Below, piece after piece: positions 1 through 9,080 of a stretch of 64,000 nt of DNA. Each line of letters starts with the position of its first letter. Positions within the stretch are counted from its first letter, which is position 1. This DNA is from Asticcacaulis sp. AC402 (GTDB lineage: Bacteria > Pseudomonadota > Alphaproteobacteria > Caulobacterales > Caulobacteraceae): contig NZ_AWGC01000029.1 in the NCBI RefSeq assembly GCF_000495835.1, positions 1-64,000 on the forward strand. Reading direction: 5' to 3'. The notes under the pieces are model-generated. The model ran no database searches and was not told the origin of the DNA. It saw only the letters and a list, made by a program, of their open reading frames with translations. Both the position numbers and the translations under genes were made by a program.

Positions 1-89
1 GAGTCTGATCCCATTTTTCTTTAACAGTCCCGCCTGGTTCACATGGCCGGGGGTATGTGCTTGAATGGCGCCTCACTTCAGGGGGCCGT

Positions 90-932
90 ATGATCGATTT
101 TACCAAACGTTGGTTGATGAGCGCGATGAGCGCGCTGGGCTTTGTCAGCGCCAACCCGGCCGCCGCACAGCTTGATACATCCTCGTTTGCCGAGGAGCTA
201 AAAGACTTCCCCTATGAGTTTATCACCGTCGACGGCGCCATGGCGGAGGCTGAATGGTTGCGATTGACTACGGCCGGGCGAGGCTGGCCTGTGGTCGTCG
301 GTGGCGATGACAACCTTCGCATCATGGCCGAGGTCTTCGCTTTCAACAGCGAAGACCCCAATCACACACCCGCTGCTATTCTTAAAGCTGCCGAAGCGAT
401 CAAATTTCCGGAAGATCTGAAGGCCTGGCATGACGCTTACGATTTGAGTGTCATGGAAAAAGACTTTGTCGGCGAATGGCCGACGGACCTGGAACCATAC
501 GATCTGGGGATAAGCGTCGCGACCGACATTGCTGACTGTCTTGGTGGGATTGCTGGAAACGAATTAACCGGGAAATTCCTGCCAAAGGTCCATATCGTCC
601 TGGTGCCCACTGACAAGAGCTGGGAAACTCCCGCCTATCTGAAATGGGGCGGGGGGAACGAATGTCCGCCTGCGGAATATCACGTAGCCAGGCTCAAGTT
701 GTGGCATGAGAACTTCGGCGCCGATGTGGCCGGCATGAGCGGCGATGTGCTCAATTTGCGTGTCAGGAAACCCGTGCAGGAAAAGGCCGAAGCTATAGCC
801 GTGGCTAAGGAACAGTTTCTCTATTGTTCGGACATCGTCTTGCAGGGGACCAACGATATCGCAACGTTGGCAGCAACATTGGTGGGGCAGAGGTACTGGT
901 ACTTCTGGTGGAATTACGCGCCTGGTGATTGA
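90..932 (+). CDS. DUF4253 domain protein with N-terminal signal-like segment
   Basis: A protein of 280 aa if the ATG at 90 is used; this ATG follows an AGGGGG ribosome-binding site, whereas the in-frame ATG at 57 has none. The first 26 residues look like a signal peptide (positive start, hydrophobic stretch, ANPAAA). The C-terminal half matches the DUF4253 pattern from memory: a KVHIVLVPTDKSWE segment, then WGGGNECPP, a central WHENFGAD, the FLYCSDIV segment and the diagnostic aromatic end WYFWWN. Function is unknown; DUF4253 proteins are often found in polymorphic-toxin or accessory contexts. The 3' end overlaps the next reading frame by 8 nt, so the two may be translationally coupled. Confidence 0.85.
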   Translation: MIDFTKRWLMSAMSALGFVSANPAAAQLDTSSFAEELKDFPYEFITVDGAMAEAEWLRLTTAGRGWPVVVGGDDNLRIMAEVFAFNSEDPNHTPAAILKAAEAIKFPEDLKAWHDAYDLSVMEKDFVGEWPTDLEPYDLGISVATDIADCLGGIAGNELTGKFLPKVHIVLVPTDKSWETPAYLKWGGGNECPPAEYHVARLKLWHENFGADVAGMSGDVLNLRVRKPVQEKAEAIAVAKEQFLYCSDIVLQGTNDIATLAATLVGQRYWYFWWNYAPGD

Positions 933-1332
933 TCGCAAGGCCAAGTCATTGGTCAATCACTCTGGTCCCTTTTTCGCCAAGCATCGCAACTGGTTCGTGG
1001 GTATGGTCCTGGCGCATTCGCCCGAAAGCGATGTCGCGTTTTCGACTACGCGGGCCAGTGGACCGGGCGGACAGTATGTCAACAAGACGGACAGCGCGGT
1101 ACGGGCGGTCCACCGGCCGACCGGGTTTGTGGCGACGGCCCAGGAACAGCGCTCCCAGCACGCCAACCGCAAGCTGGCGACGTTGAAGCTGGCCCTGCTC
1201 CTCGAAGAGCGTAGTCTGGAGGCGGGTGCGCATGCCCGGCGTGACCAATGGTCGGTTCAGCAAAGCCTGGAACGCGGTAATCCGGTGCGCACCTATACCG
1301 GGCCGTTGTTCAAGCTGAAGGTGGCTAAGTGA
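925..1332 (+). CDS. prfH: Peptide chain release factor PrfH, N-terminally truncated
   Basis: Resembles the C-terminal two-thirds of PrfH, a release-factor homologue that acts on ribosomes with damaged decoding centres and is usually encoded beside an RtcB-type RNA ligase. Visible: the KHRNWFVG segment that precedes the catalytic domain in full PrfH, the catalytic GPGGQ (GGQ about residues 48-50) with VNKTDSAVRA, the RSQHANRKLA helix, and the family-specific end ERGNPVRTYTG. Full-length PrfH is about 200 aa; here it is 135 aa from a GTG start at 925, so about 70-90 N-terminal residues are missing. The upstream sequence encodes the DUF4253 protein instead. No rtcB is present nearby. It may be a remnant or may still be translated as a small GGQ protein, as ArfB is. 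Confidence 0.8.
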   Translation: MIDRKAKSLVNHSGPFFAKHRNWFVGMVLAHSPESDVAFSTTRASGPGGQYVNKTDSAVRAVHRPTGFVATAQEQRSQHANRKLATLKLALLLEERSLEAGAHARRDQWSVQQSLERGNPVRTYTGPLFKLKVAK

Positions 1333-1341
1333 TGTGATTGG

Positions 1342-1375
1342 CTGTCGCGGGGCAGGGAAACCTGACCCGCGACAG
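1342..1375 (+). terminator. Inverted repeat after prfH, possible terminator
   Basis: Perfect 10-bp arms (CTGTCGCGGG and CCCGCGACAG) around a 14-nt loop, starting 10 nt after the prfH stop codon. There is no strong T-tract, so termination would be weak or protein-assisted. Confidence 0.45.
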
Positions 1376-1429
1376 AAGGCATTCAGCAAAAAGATTGGGT
1401 ATTTCGTATCGTGTCGCGGAAATTCTATG

Positions 1430-1463
1430 CACGTAAGTCACAATAGGTGATACGACTTACGTG
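1430..1463. promoter_or_regulatory. Perfect inverted repeat, possible operator or terminator
   Basis: Arms CACGTAAGTC and GACTTACGTG are exact complements separated by 14 nt, with a smaller nested pair (TCAC/GTGA) in the loop. A TTGACT box follows at about 1476. The repeat lies between the convergent ends of prfH and the HTH-like gene, so it could be a bidirectional terminator, a protein-binding site, or the footprint of a lost element. Confidence 0.4.
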
Positions 1464-1569
1464 TAAGACAATTCCTTGACTTTGCCCTAGTCACGGTGTC
1501 CGAAACCTGCTCCCTGATAATGATTGGGTGCGACAACGCCTGGCTGAACGGGCGGGATTTCAATTCCAG

Positions 1570-2757
1570 TCAGGCAGGCAGAGCCTGATAAAACGGCAGC
1601 CTGAAACCATAAGCATCCCCTATTTTTTCTTCATTTTCGAACCAAACGGCAAATTTATCGAGCATTTCGCTGGAGAGCAGGCCAGTTTCCAGACTAGTGG
1701 TGTAATCTGTCTTTCCGAGGTTCGGCCTCTCTTTTGCCATACGATATAGATCACGGGTGGAAGGATTGAGCCGGTCGATAAATTCGCCGTCGAGGTAGTC
1801 TTCATTTACATCTTCACCCAATGGCCTGGTCATTGATCGGAACAGCTCTGGATGGGAACTTAAGGGGACCCGGTGGACAAACGCCAGCAGATCTAGAAAC
1901 CGATCATGAAGATTGGCGTCGGGATAAAGTTCCGGAAGATCGAGGCGGCCGCTCACATCGAGTTTGCAGGACAGCCGCTCACGTTTTTCAAGCCCTGACG
2001 TGGGATTGTTTGTGCCTTCCCGGGGCAAGATAGACGAGACTTTCGCGTCCGGATTTGGCTCCAGCATATCCTCTAGTAACAGCGTGCACTCCCAGCCCGA
2101 CCAATCGACGCCTTCTGGCGAGGCTATACGAAGATTGACATCGTGAATGCCCAGCAGGACATGGGGCGCACCTGTCGGAAGCGGTTGCCGGCAGGGGCGA
2201 TTTTTCTGACTTCCAGGTGCTGCGCGACCAAGGCGAGTTAGACTTGGTGCTGGAAATATCGTTCGGGTCGTGCTGGTGTTAATCTCCTGACGAATGTCGG
2301 CCGGTGAACGTGGAAAGCGTGATGCTACGGTTTCAAATTCGATTAGCTGTGTCCGCTTCAAACGACCGCGCAGACGGCTCCATGGACGGCTATCTGCCGG
2401 CCTAAGCGGCAGATCTTGTTCAATCTCGGTCTCAAATAATTTCTTTTTGGCTAACAACTGGGCATCGAAAGCCTCCCCGCTAAGTTCGAAGACTTTGCGA
2501 TCAACGCCGAAGATCGCATATAGCAGTTGAGCCCGGCCTACACCGGCGACTAGGGTCGATTCATGCCCGTCGGTGATGCTATCAATTTTGCCTGTGCATC
2601 GGCGCGTAACCCATGCGCGGTCGACATTAAGCAGCTCCGCTAGACGCGCTTGATTTTCGACGACAATCTTTCGCTTACCGATTGTCTGAAATACAGGCCG
2701 TCGTTCGAACGCGAATTTGCACAATTCGGAAAATGCATGGCTAAACGTCACGGGCAT
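1570..2757 (-). CDS. Unknown protein with putative N-terminal helix-turn-helix, last gene of the CHAT cluster
   Basis: A protein of 395 aa that I do not recognise. Residues about 38-57 (ARLAELLNVDRAWVTRRCTG) have the shape of a Cro/phage-type helix-turn-helix, suggesting DNA binding. The middle (about 115-190) is rich in basic residues and Pro. The C-terminal third is acidic and helical with no recognised motif. A good ribosome-binding site (GAAGGAAACC) precedes the ATG. It lies 114 nt downstream of the CHAT protease gene on the same strand and is probably the last gene of that transcription unit. It could be the regulator of the cluster or a sensor; this is inferred from the putative HTH and position only. 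Confidence 0.55.
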   Translation of the reverse strand: MPVTFSHAFSELCKFAFERRPVFQTIGKRKIVVENQARLAELLNVDRAWVTRRCTGKIDSITDGHESTLVAGVGRAQLLYAIFGVDRKVFELSGEAFDAQLLAKKKLFETEIEQDLPLRPADSRPWSRLRGRLKRTQLIEFETVASRFPRSPADIRQEINTSTTRTIFPAPSLTRLGRAAPGSQKNRPCRQPLPTGAPHVLLGIHDVNLRIASPEGVDWSGWECTLLLEDMLEPNPDAKVSSILPREGTNNPTSGLEKRERLSCKLDVSGRLDLPELYPDANLHDRFLDLLAFVHRVPLSSHPELFRSMTRPLGEDVNEDYLDGEFIDRLNPSTRDLYRMAKERPNLGKTDYTTSLETGLLSSEMLDKFAVWFENEEKIGDAYGFRLPFYQALPA

Positions 2758-2871
2758 AATGGTTTCCTTCTGTCATTTGGCGGGTAGACAGCAAAGTGAA
2801 GGATAGCCTTGGGATCGTATTGCTTCGGGTGTTGCAAAAAGATGCACGAGTCTTTCTTGTGAGGGGCGCCA

Positions 2872-5800
2872 TCATGCACATGTTGCTTTGAAGGCCGCCC
2901 AGTCGATAAGTGAGAAAGCAGACTGTGTCTCGTCAGCGCCCAAAGCGACCGAGACAGAACGTTTCGGGCGTGCACCAAGTCGGACATCAGCACTCGCCGC
3001 AGGTCCCTGCAGAACTTGGTCTAGAAATGCCGCTTGGGTCGCAGAAACCACAGAAACATTGTCGTGTCGGGCGGAATTTAGGCGAAAAACCACCTCATCT
3101 CGAAACGCCGTCGCGAGATCGGCGCCTTGCGTTTGGCGTGCATAGAGGGCTGGAATGAATTGCGCTGCAGATCTGTCAAGGATCGAGTACAGGGCAGACA
3201 AGACCGATTGCGCGCCCAGTTGAATAAAAGCACCGACCAAACCCAAAGATTCACTGGCAAGGTCGCCGCTATCAGAACGCCCGGATTGGCAACTGGCGAG
3301 ACACACCTGGCACAGGTGCGCGATAGGTTGAAGCCGCAGGATATCGGCGACACTGACGACAGAAGATCGTCCTTCAGCATCGACAAATCTAAGTCCTGAC
3401 TGCTCGAGGGAATCGGCATTGTACTGCGCATGGGTGCTGATATGCAGAGCCCCATATTCGGCTCGCCAGCTCGCCAGTTGATCAAGGAACCACGCACGGG
3501 TCGCCTGAGACCTGGCGACAACCACAAGTTCATCCCCCAGAATCTGACGAAGTTCCGGAAGTTCGATGTCCAATGAGGACGGCAGATCCACGGGCGTTTG
3601 CGTATCGGCTTGAGGCGCAAAAATGCCAAGAACCTTGGATTTACCGGCTCGCGTGCCTTGCTGCTGCCGACGCATGCGAACAAGCGCGGCCAGGCCAGGC
3701 GCGAACCTGATCACGCGATCCTCGATGACATAGCGTAGGGCGCCTGCCTCTTGACGTGCCGCGGTGTGCAGTGGAATGGAATCCAGCGGGCCTTGAACGA
3801 CGAAGGTTATCGGCGCGTCTTCTGGAAGGCCGGTCGCGGAAAGTCGCTCGGCCACCGGCCCGACGAACGCGTCCCAATAGCCCAGCGCCTGCTGTTTTAG
3901 CCGCGTGTCAAAGGCAAGAATTCCTACAGAGCCCCCTGACGCCCCCTCATCTTCTATACTGCGGAGAAAATCCTGTTCGGCCTCCCGAACATCTTTGCTC
4001 CACCGTTCTATCTGCCCGCCATCAAGCGTGATAAGTTCAACCGACGAAATACCGATGTCGGCCCCTGCCAGCAAAACGATGGTGCCGAAGGTCGTGGTCA
4101 CGGGGATCACCAAGGCGCCACCCTCAGGTGCTAGTGAGACAATTTCAGCCGCCGTCGGAATGCTGCCGGTCAGCGAGATCCCGGCAACACCTACCTCAGC
4201 TTCTAGCGCCTCCCAGGTTTCATTCAATGCCTTGCGGAGCGCCGCCTCGTTTTTCTTGTTGAACGACGATTGGATCCCATCCGGCGCCGCTTCGAGCTTG
4301 CCCCTTAGACTATCCATTGTCGTTCTCAGCCGGATTATCTCCTGGCGTGTCGACTCACCTACTCGCGGATCGGAGACGAGATGCTCGGTATCATAGGCTT
4401 CACGCAAAAGGATGTTGCTAGTCTTTGCCAGGTATTCAAGTGAGGCAGAAGGATTACCGAACCTAGCAAGAGCGAAAGCCGCGAGCTGGCCTAAAAGTCC
4501 AATATTTTTTATCGTCTCTCTTTTACCTGCCGACGTCCGTGCTTGATGAATGTCCATTTTCCGGCTATCGAGACCGGTATCAAGCACCTCAGCTGCTTGC
4601 TGGAATCGCTCTACCCGCATCAGCCGTACGGCGTGATCACGTAATAGTTCCACGTCTTCAGAATCGATTCGACTGACGCGCGGCGTCGCCTGCCATGCCG
4701 TATAGGCCTCTTCACTAGCCTGCAGGGCGCGTACGACATCGCCCCGATCATCATAGACCAAGGCCAGGGCCGAGCGCGATGTCATGATCAAACTTGTCCA
4801 TGCCGGGTCTTCCATAACCGATACTCCTGCTGACACCGCCATAAACCGACTGTAAGCGGACAACCGTTCATCGATTTCAGAGCAAATGCCGATAATCTCA
4901 TCACCACCAATATCGCCAGACGAAAATTCGGACGCACGGTGCAGTAACAATGGAGCTAGTCGCTTCCAGCCTTCGAGACTACGTTCGTCCCGGTAATTTT
5001 GGACGAGAGTGCGCCTAACAGCAATGGCACGATCTATGTCATCCCTGGCTAGGTCTGTGTAGGCAACACCACGCACCCCCCAAAGCGCCGAGCGGTTCAC
5101 ATAGGCCTGGGCCAGGTCATCGCGCCAATCGACCATAGATTCTATTTTGAGCCCATCTGATGACAATATGTCGATGGCCCGTTCAGCATAGGCGTGTGCA
5201 AATTCAAAATCATGCTCGGTGGCTTGGGCAGCGTATGGGGCAATAAGCTGCAGGCAGCATCTGGCAATCATATGCATTGTCTCTCCGTGGCGGCTGGCGT
5301 CATTGGGATCCACAAGGGTCAAAACCCGTTCATGATACATCAGCCCGCGTTCATAGGCTTCAATGCGCCGGCTCCAGGTTTCATCAGAGTCCATACAACG
5401 CAAGCTTCCAAGGTTCATCCACAGGGAAGCCTGGCTTTTTAAGGTCTCCAAACTATTGCCATCGTCACTTTGATCCACCAATTCAATGGCAGTCTCGACT
5501 TTCGCCTTGATCGGTTTCAGGGGATACCCAAACCGCATTTCAGCGAACGCCAAGCCCTTAAGAATATGCTGGCGATCGGTGAAGTCGGTCGGCGGCGTCA
5601 GTGCCATAGCCGCTTCATAGTCCGCAATGGATCGCTTCGCGTCAGCCAAGGATTGGGCGCGGATGGTACCCATTTGGGCATCTGCCCTGCAGATGTACAA
5701 ACGCCTGAGTTCGTCTTCAGCACCCGGCACGTCGCATAAGAGATCGATTGCCCGACTAAGGTCGGCAATGGCGGCCTGGTCATAGCAAGCGATTTCCCGT

Positions 5801-6957
5801 CGGCCGGCAAAACGCCGACTGTACGCGCTGGAGATGATCCGGCGCCAAGTTGGACTATCCAGAAGATCCGGACGATCAGACGTCAGCTGCTCAGTAATTC
5901 TAATCTCTTCGTCATTGTCCTCCAGTGCTAGGAACATCACGGGTTCGTGTAACCGCCGCAAGTTGGCCCGTTCCTGATGGAGTTGGGCAAGGAGCGTCCA
6001 GAAGTTAAACCCGGCATCGAATTGTGAATCAGTAAGTTCGCTGCGGCAAATGCCAATGGCATAGTCGAGGTGAATTATGCCTGACTTCACATCCTCACCG
6101 AGACATTCGCCGATGGCGCGGGCAGCAATGAGTCGTATGACGGCATGCGTAGTCCCTGACGGGCCAAATAGCTCAGAAAGTTCGCCAAGGCTGGCGCGTG
6201 CACTTGCCACTGCCGCATCAGGTTGTCCTTCCTCCAACATAAAATCGGCAACGGCGGCATGCATCGAAACAGCCGACGCGTGGTCTCCAAGAGCTGAGAA
6301 ATAGTCGGCAATATGTTGTCCTACTGGGACCTGCGGATCGTCCACAGGGTTGCCAATGGAAACACGCGGGGGTGCTCCCGCCCGCTCAACCCTCGCAGCA
6401 ATCTCTGCAAATTCGTCGTGGTCTTCATTTTCCCCGTCGATCATATTCTCGATAATCGCGCGGATATTGTCGGGGGTGCTCTCGTCGCCGCTCACCTGAT
6501 AAAGCCAGCCCAGCAATACCTCACTCAGCGCCTGTGTCCCATCGTCAAGGGTGATGGCACCCAGGGACTGCCATTTTTCTGCAGCGCGTTTAACGAGAGC
6601 ATGCGCCATTACATAGATAAATGCTGGCGGCAGCAGGAAGCCCTTCTCCAGGCCTTCACTTTCTAGGGCTGCAAGCCCTTCAACTTTGGCCGCGGCATTT
6701 TCCTGCCAACCGTAAAGCCTGACACAGGCTGCAAACCCCGCAAGGCTGCTCAGCCAGTCACCATAGGCTGACGACTCAGCGCCCAGCACAGAATGGAGAA
6801 ATTCCGAAAACGCCTCCAGTCCGCCAGGTCTGAACAGGATCTCGTGCTTTCCCGCCGCAGCAACCTTGTCGGGGACAGACTGCGCGCTCAGGATGGCCTG
6901 AGCGACTCTCATCAAATCATTCCTAGAGGTCAGTGCCGGTTGATCAGATTGGGTCAT
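2872..6957 (-). CDS. Large helical-repeat (TPR-like) protein with C-terminal CHAT caspase-like protease domain
   Basis: Using the ATG at 6957 the protein is 1,361 aa; an in-frame TTG lies 27 nt upstream. Residues about 60-900 are a long run of amphipathic helices with TPR-like spacing. The C-terminal region (about 1000-1340) is a CHAT domain, the caspase/separase-like cysteine peptidase fold. The catalytic His lies in HISTHA (His1176, with His1172 four residues earlier) and the catalytic Cys in LASCQSG (Cys1223), so the dyad appears intact. Helical-repeat-CHAT proteins such as Csx29 act as switchable proteases in bacterial immunity. No CRISPR array, Cas gene, gasdermin or NACHT gene is visible here. 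The neighbouring AAA+ ATPase could supply unfolding or switching, which is inference. Confidence 0.85.
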   Translation of the reverse strand: MTQSDQPALTSRNDLMRVAQAILSAQSVPDKVAAAGKHEILFRPGGLEAFSEFLHSVLGAESSAYGDWLSSLAGFAACVRLYGWQENAAAKVEGLAALESEGLEKGFLLPPAFIYVMAHALVKRAAEKWQSLGAITLDDGTQALSEVLLGWLYQVSGDESTPDNIRAIIENMIDGENEDHDEFAEIAARVERAGAPPRVSIGNPVDDPQVPVGQHIADYFSALGDHASAVSMHAAVADFMLEEGQPDAAVASARASLGELSELFGPSGTTHAVIRLIAARAIGECLGEDVKSGIIHLDYAIGICRSELTDSQFDAGFNFWTLLAQLHQERANLRRLHEPVMFLALEDNDEEIRITEQLTSDRPDLLDSPTWRRIISSAYSRRFAGRREIACYDQAAIADLSRAIDLLCDVPGAEDELRRLYICRADAQMGTIRAQSLADAKRSIADYEAAMALTPPTDFTDRQHILKGLAFAEMRFGYPLKPIKAKVETAIELVDQSDDGNSLETLKSQASLWMNLGSLRCMDSDETWSRRIEAYERGLMYHERVLTLVDPNDASRHGETMHMIARCCLQLIAPYAAQATEHDFEFAHAYAERAIDILSSDGLKIESMVDWRDDLAQAYVNRSALWGVRGVAYTDLARDDIDRAIAVRRTLVQNYRDERSLEGWKRLAPLLLHRASEFSSGDIGGDEIIGICSEIDERLSAYSRFMAVSAGVSVMEDPAWTSLIMTSRSALALVYDDRGDVVRALQASEEAYTAWQATPRVSRIDSEDVELLRDHAVRLMRVERFQQAAEVLDTGLDSRKMDIHQARTSAGKRETIKNIGLLGQLAAFALARFGNPSASLEYLAKTSNILLREAYDTEHLVSDPRVGESTRQEIIRLRTTMDSLRGKLEAAPDGIQSSFNKKNEAALRKALNETWEALEAEVGVAGISLTGSIPTAAEIVSLAPEGGALVIPVTTTFGTIVLLAGADIGISSVELITLDGGQIERWSKDVREAEQDFLRSIEDEGASGGSVGILAFDTRLKQQALGYWDAFVGPVAERLSATGLPEDAPITFVVQGPLDSIPLHTAARQEAGALRYVIEDRVIRFAPGLAALVRMRRQQQGTRAGKSKVLGIFAPQADTQTPVDLPSSLDIELPELRQILGDELVVVARSQATRAWFLDQLASWRAEYGALHISTHAQYNADSLEQSGLRFVDAEGRSSVVSVADILRLQPIAHLCQVCLASCQSGRSDSGDLASESLGLVGAFIQLGAQSVLSALYSILDRSAAQFIPALYARQTQGADLATAFRDEVVFRLNSARHDNVSVVSATQAAFLDQVLQGPAASADVRLGARPKRSVSVALGADETQSAFSLIDWAAFKATCA

Positions 6958-7108
6958 TGGGTTTTCCGAATAATGGCAAATCAATTGTCAAAGAGGTTTA
7001 CGGTTACATTTACACACCGGATGAAGATCCGGCACAACGCCTAGCGCGCGTCAGGCGCATACTTATAAATGCAATTTTAAGTAGAAAAATTTCAACGCTC
7101 TCGAACAC

Positions 7109-8185
7109 CTAAGTCACCGGCATAGGCGTAGGTCGAGGTTGGGGCCGACGGCGTGGGTTGGCAACGGCACGGCGCTTGATCTCCACCTCGAACTCAGACC
7201 GGATATCGCGAAGGCTGTCGCCCCTGAGAAGAGCTTTCTCAACGCGTAATTGCAGGATATCGTCAATCGCCGGGATTTTGGTCAGAGATAGACCATAGCG
7301 GCGTGCCATGTCCTGGCGAAAGCCTTTGAGAACAGCGTAGAGGCTCTCTACTCCGGGACGTGCAATCTCGTAGACGGAAAGACGACTTACCAGCGGCTCG
7401 GGGAGCTTTTCTATCTGATTGGCCGTAAAAATCCACGTGACATGCGAACAATCAATATGGATCTGTGTAAAGGCATCGTAATAATGAGACGAACTTTCGG
7501 CTTCCGTAAATGGCAAAAGGGCAAGTCGCACGTCTCCGTTCCAGTCGCTGGACCCAGCCTTGTCAATTTCATCAAAGACAATCGCCGGATTAGCCCGCCG
7601 GCTGCGGGCGATAGCCCGAACGGCGAGGCTGGCGTCAGCCGAACGAAAACCTGCCGGTTGCCCGACAATCTCAATCGCCGAACTCATCCCCGCAGCAGAA
7701 TGAAACATCGCCTTTTCCGAGAGAACGCCGGCCAAGCGATTTGCGGCCCAAGTTTTGCCGGCGCCGCTCGCACCCCACAGGAGGATGTGTCTCGGGGGTG
7801 CCATTTGGACACCCTTGCGCTTCATGAACCTTAGATCGATTTCCAGATCGTCAAGGACCGCGGCGAGATTTGGCGCTTGATCACGCAGATCAGCGACCGC
7901 CTTCAACTCGGGTGGTGGCGAGACAGCTAGCGGAGCTTCCAGCACCTTGTAGGCGCGCAGTCTGCCACTGACGTCAGTATCCTGGCTACTATTATTTATA
8001 ATCTCTGTCGTGACCCTATGACGGAGTGCTTTAGTCTTGTCCTGAGCGCTGACACTCCCATTGCCACGATTGGCAGGACCAAGATGCCCACGGCATTCCG
8101 CCGCCAACTCACCCACGCCTGCAATCACAACTCCCTTCACACGAGGCCATTTTGCGCGAGCGTCTTCTCTTTCAATGTCGTCCAT
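7109..8185 (-). CDS. AAA+ ATPase, Lon-like ATPase module without protease domain
   Basis: A 358-aa protein with one AAA+ domain: Walker A GASGAGKT (residues 138-145), Walker B IVFDEID (202-208), sensor-1 Asn in FTANQ (about 256), and an arginine-finger candidate in LVSRL (Arg268). The order and spacing resemble the ATPase part of Lon (ANxxxxxPxPLxxR), but no Lon peptidase domain follows. The C-terminus ends in a short Arg/Pro-rich tail. The N-terminal 80 residues are unrecognised. AGGAG precedes the ATG with good spacing. It sits between the 255-aa unknown gene (40 nt gap) and the CHAT protease gene (151 nt gap). Its likely role is an ATP-driven remodelling partner of the CHAT protease; this is inferred from co-location. 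Confidence 0.85.
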   Translation of the reverse strand: MDDIEREDARAKWPRVKGVVIAGVGELAAECRGHLGPANRGNGSVSAQDKTKALRHRVTTEIINNSSQDTDVSGRLRAYKVLEAPLAVSPPPELKAVADLRDQAPNLAAVLDDLEIDLRFMKRKGVQMAPPRHILLWGASGAGKTWAANRLAGVLSEKAMFHSAAGMSSAIEIVGQPAGFRSADASLAVRAIARSRRANPAIVFDEIDKAGSSDWNGDVRLALLPFTEAESSSHYYDAFTQIHIDCSHVTWIFTANQIEKLPEPLVSRLSVYEIARPGVESLYAVLKGFRQDMARRYGLSLTKIPAIDDILQLRVEKALLRGDSLRDIRSEFEVEIKRRAVANPRRRPQPRPTPMPVT

Positions 8186-8225
8186 CTTTGACTCCTTTTG
8201 CGTTTTCGACTCTAGGTTGAGTTAG

Positions 8226-8993
8226 TCACACCAGCACCCTGATACCGCGGACATACATTTCCTGGCGGTTCGTACCTATGCCTTCCAATTCGCCGTCATC
8301 ATCCATTTCGACTTGGCCTGATTTGCGCAGAATAAACGAGGCTCTAAAAAGTTTGCGGCCGTAGGCAACCAGGGCTTTCGCTGTCCAAAGTGGGACGGAA
8401 TCACAACCGGTATTGCCAACTTCTTCGCGGGACAAATCTAAGGTGAAATCAAGATTATCAATTCCCGAGGCAGCGCCGCCACGCCTCTTGATCAACCCAG
8501 GCAGGTCCCCGTGATCGGTCGTGACGAAAAAGGTGCCTTCATCACCCTGAAGAGCGCGACAAAAAAACGTCAGGTACTCCCTGGCCTGGGTCTTTGAATC
8601 CAGGCACGGCGGCCGACGCAGATGGGTCAGACTCAGGGGGGCCGCCTCCCCCGTCAGATGTATGAGCCGGCCACCTATTGCCAGCAAATCAATCACCCCG
8701 ACCCCGCCATCAGAACGCACGACTTCACAGTCAATGAGAATGCCAGCCGCATAGAAACTTGGAGCGATTGCCCGGATTTGCTTTAACTTATAGGCCTCAC
8801 CAGCATACGCCAGTGTGTTCGCCAGATTTTGTACCGCGCAGTAGGTATCCGGGTCCTCGTTCGGCGACACCAGCCACCAATTACCCGACACCAACAACGA
8901 CGGCCGCAATGGCCGTTTTGCCCTTAAGATTCGGGGGGGGGCGGCCTGTTTGGTTGCCTCATCAACTGATGAAGAAATCGCTTGTAAAGTCAT
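8226..8993 (-). CDS. Unknown protein of the CHAT-AAA cluster
   Basis: I place the start at the ATG at 8993, which has AGGAG eight nt upstream; this gives 255 aa. I recognise no family. The protein has no signal peptide or membrane segment. It contains a hydrophobic core with GNWWLVSP near residue 37, a Cys-containing strand LIDCEVV, a HGDLPGLIKRRGG segment that could be a loop with charged residues, and an acidic tail MDDDGELEG. It is co-directional with and close to the AAA+ gene downstream (40 nt), supporting one operon. It could be a sensor, an adaptor or a protease substrate of the system. Nothing in the sequence decides among these. Confidence 0.6.
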   Translation of the reverse strand: MTLQAISSSVDEATKQAAPPRILRAKRPLRPSLLVSGNWWLVSPNEDPDTYCAVQNLANTLAYAGEAYKLKQIRAIAPSFYAAGILIDCEVVRSDGGVGVIDLLAIGGRLIHLTGEAAPLSLTHLRRPPCLDSKTQAREYLTFFCRALQGDEGTFFVTTDHGDLPGLIKRRGGAASGIDNLDFTLDLSREEVGNTGCDSVPLWTAKALVAYGRKLFRASFILRKSGQVEMDDDGELEGIGTNRQEMYVRGIRVLV

Positions 8994-9080
8994 GATACTA
9001 TCTCCTTTATCCAGACTATCCCTATGCTTTCGAGTGCCAAACACTACGCTGCCGCGTTGCGCGGATTGCATACAGAGGCA

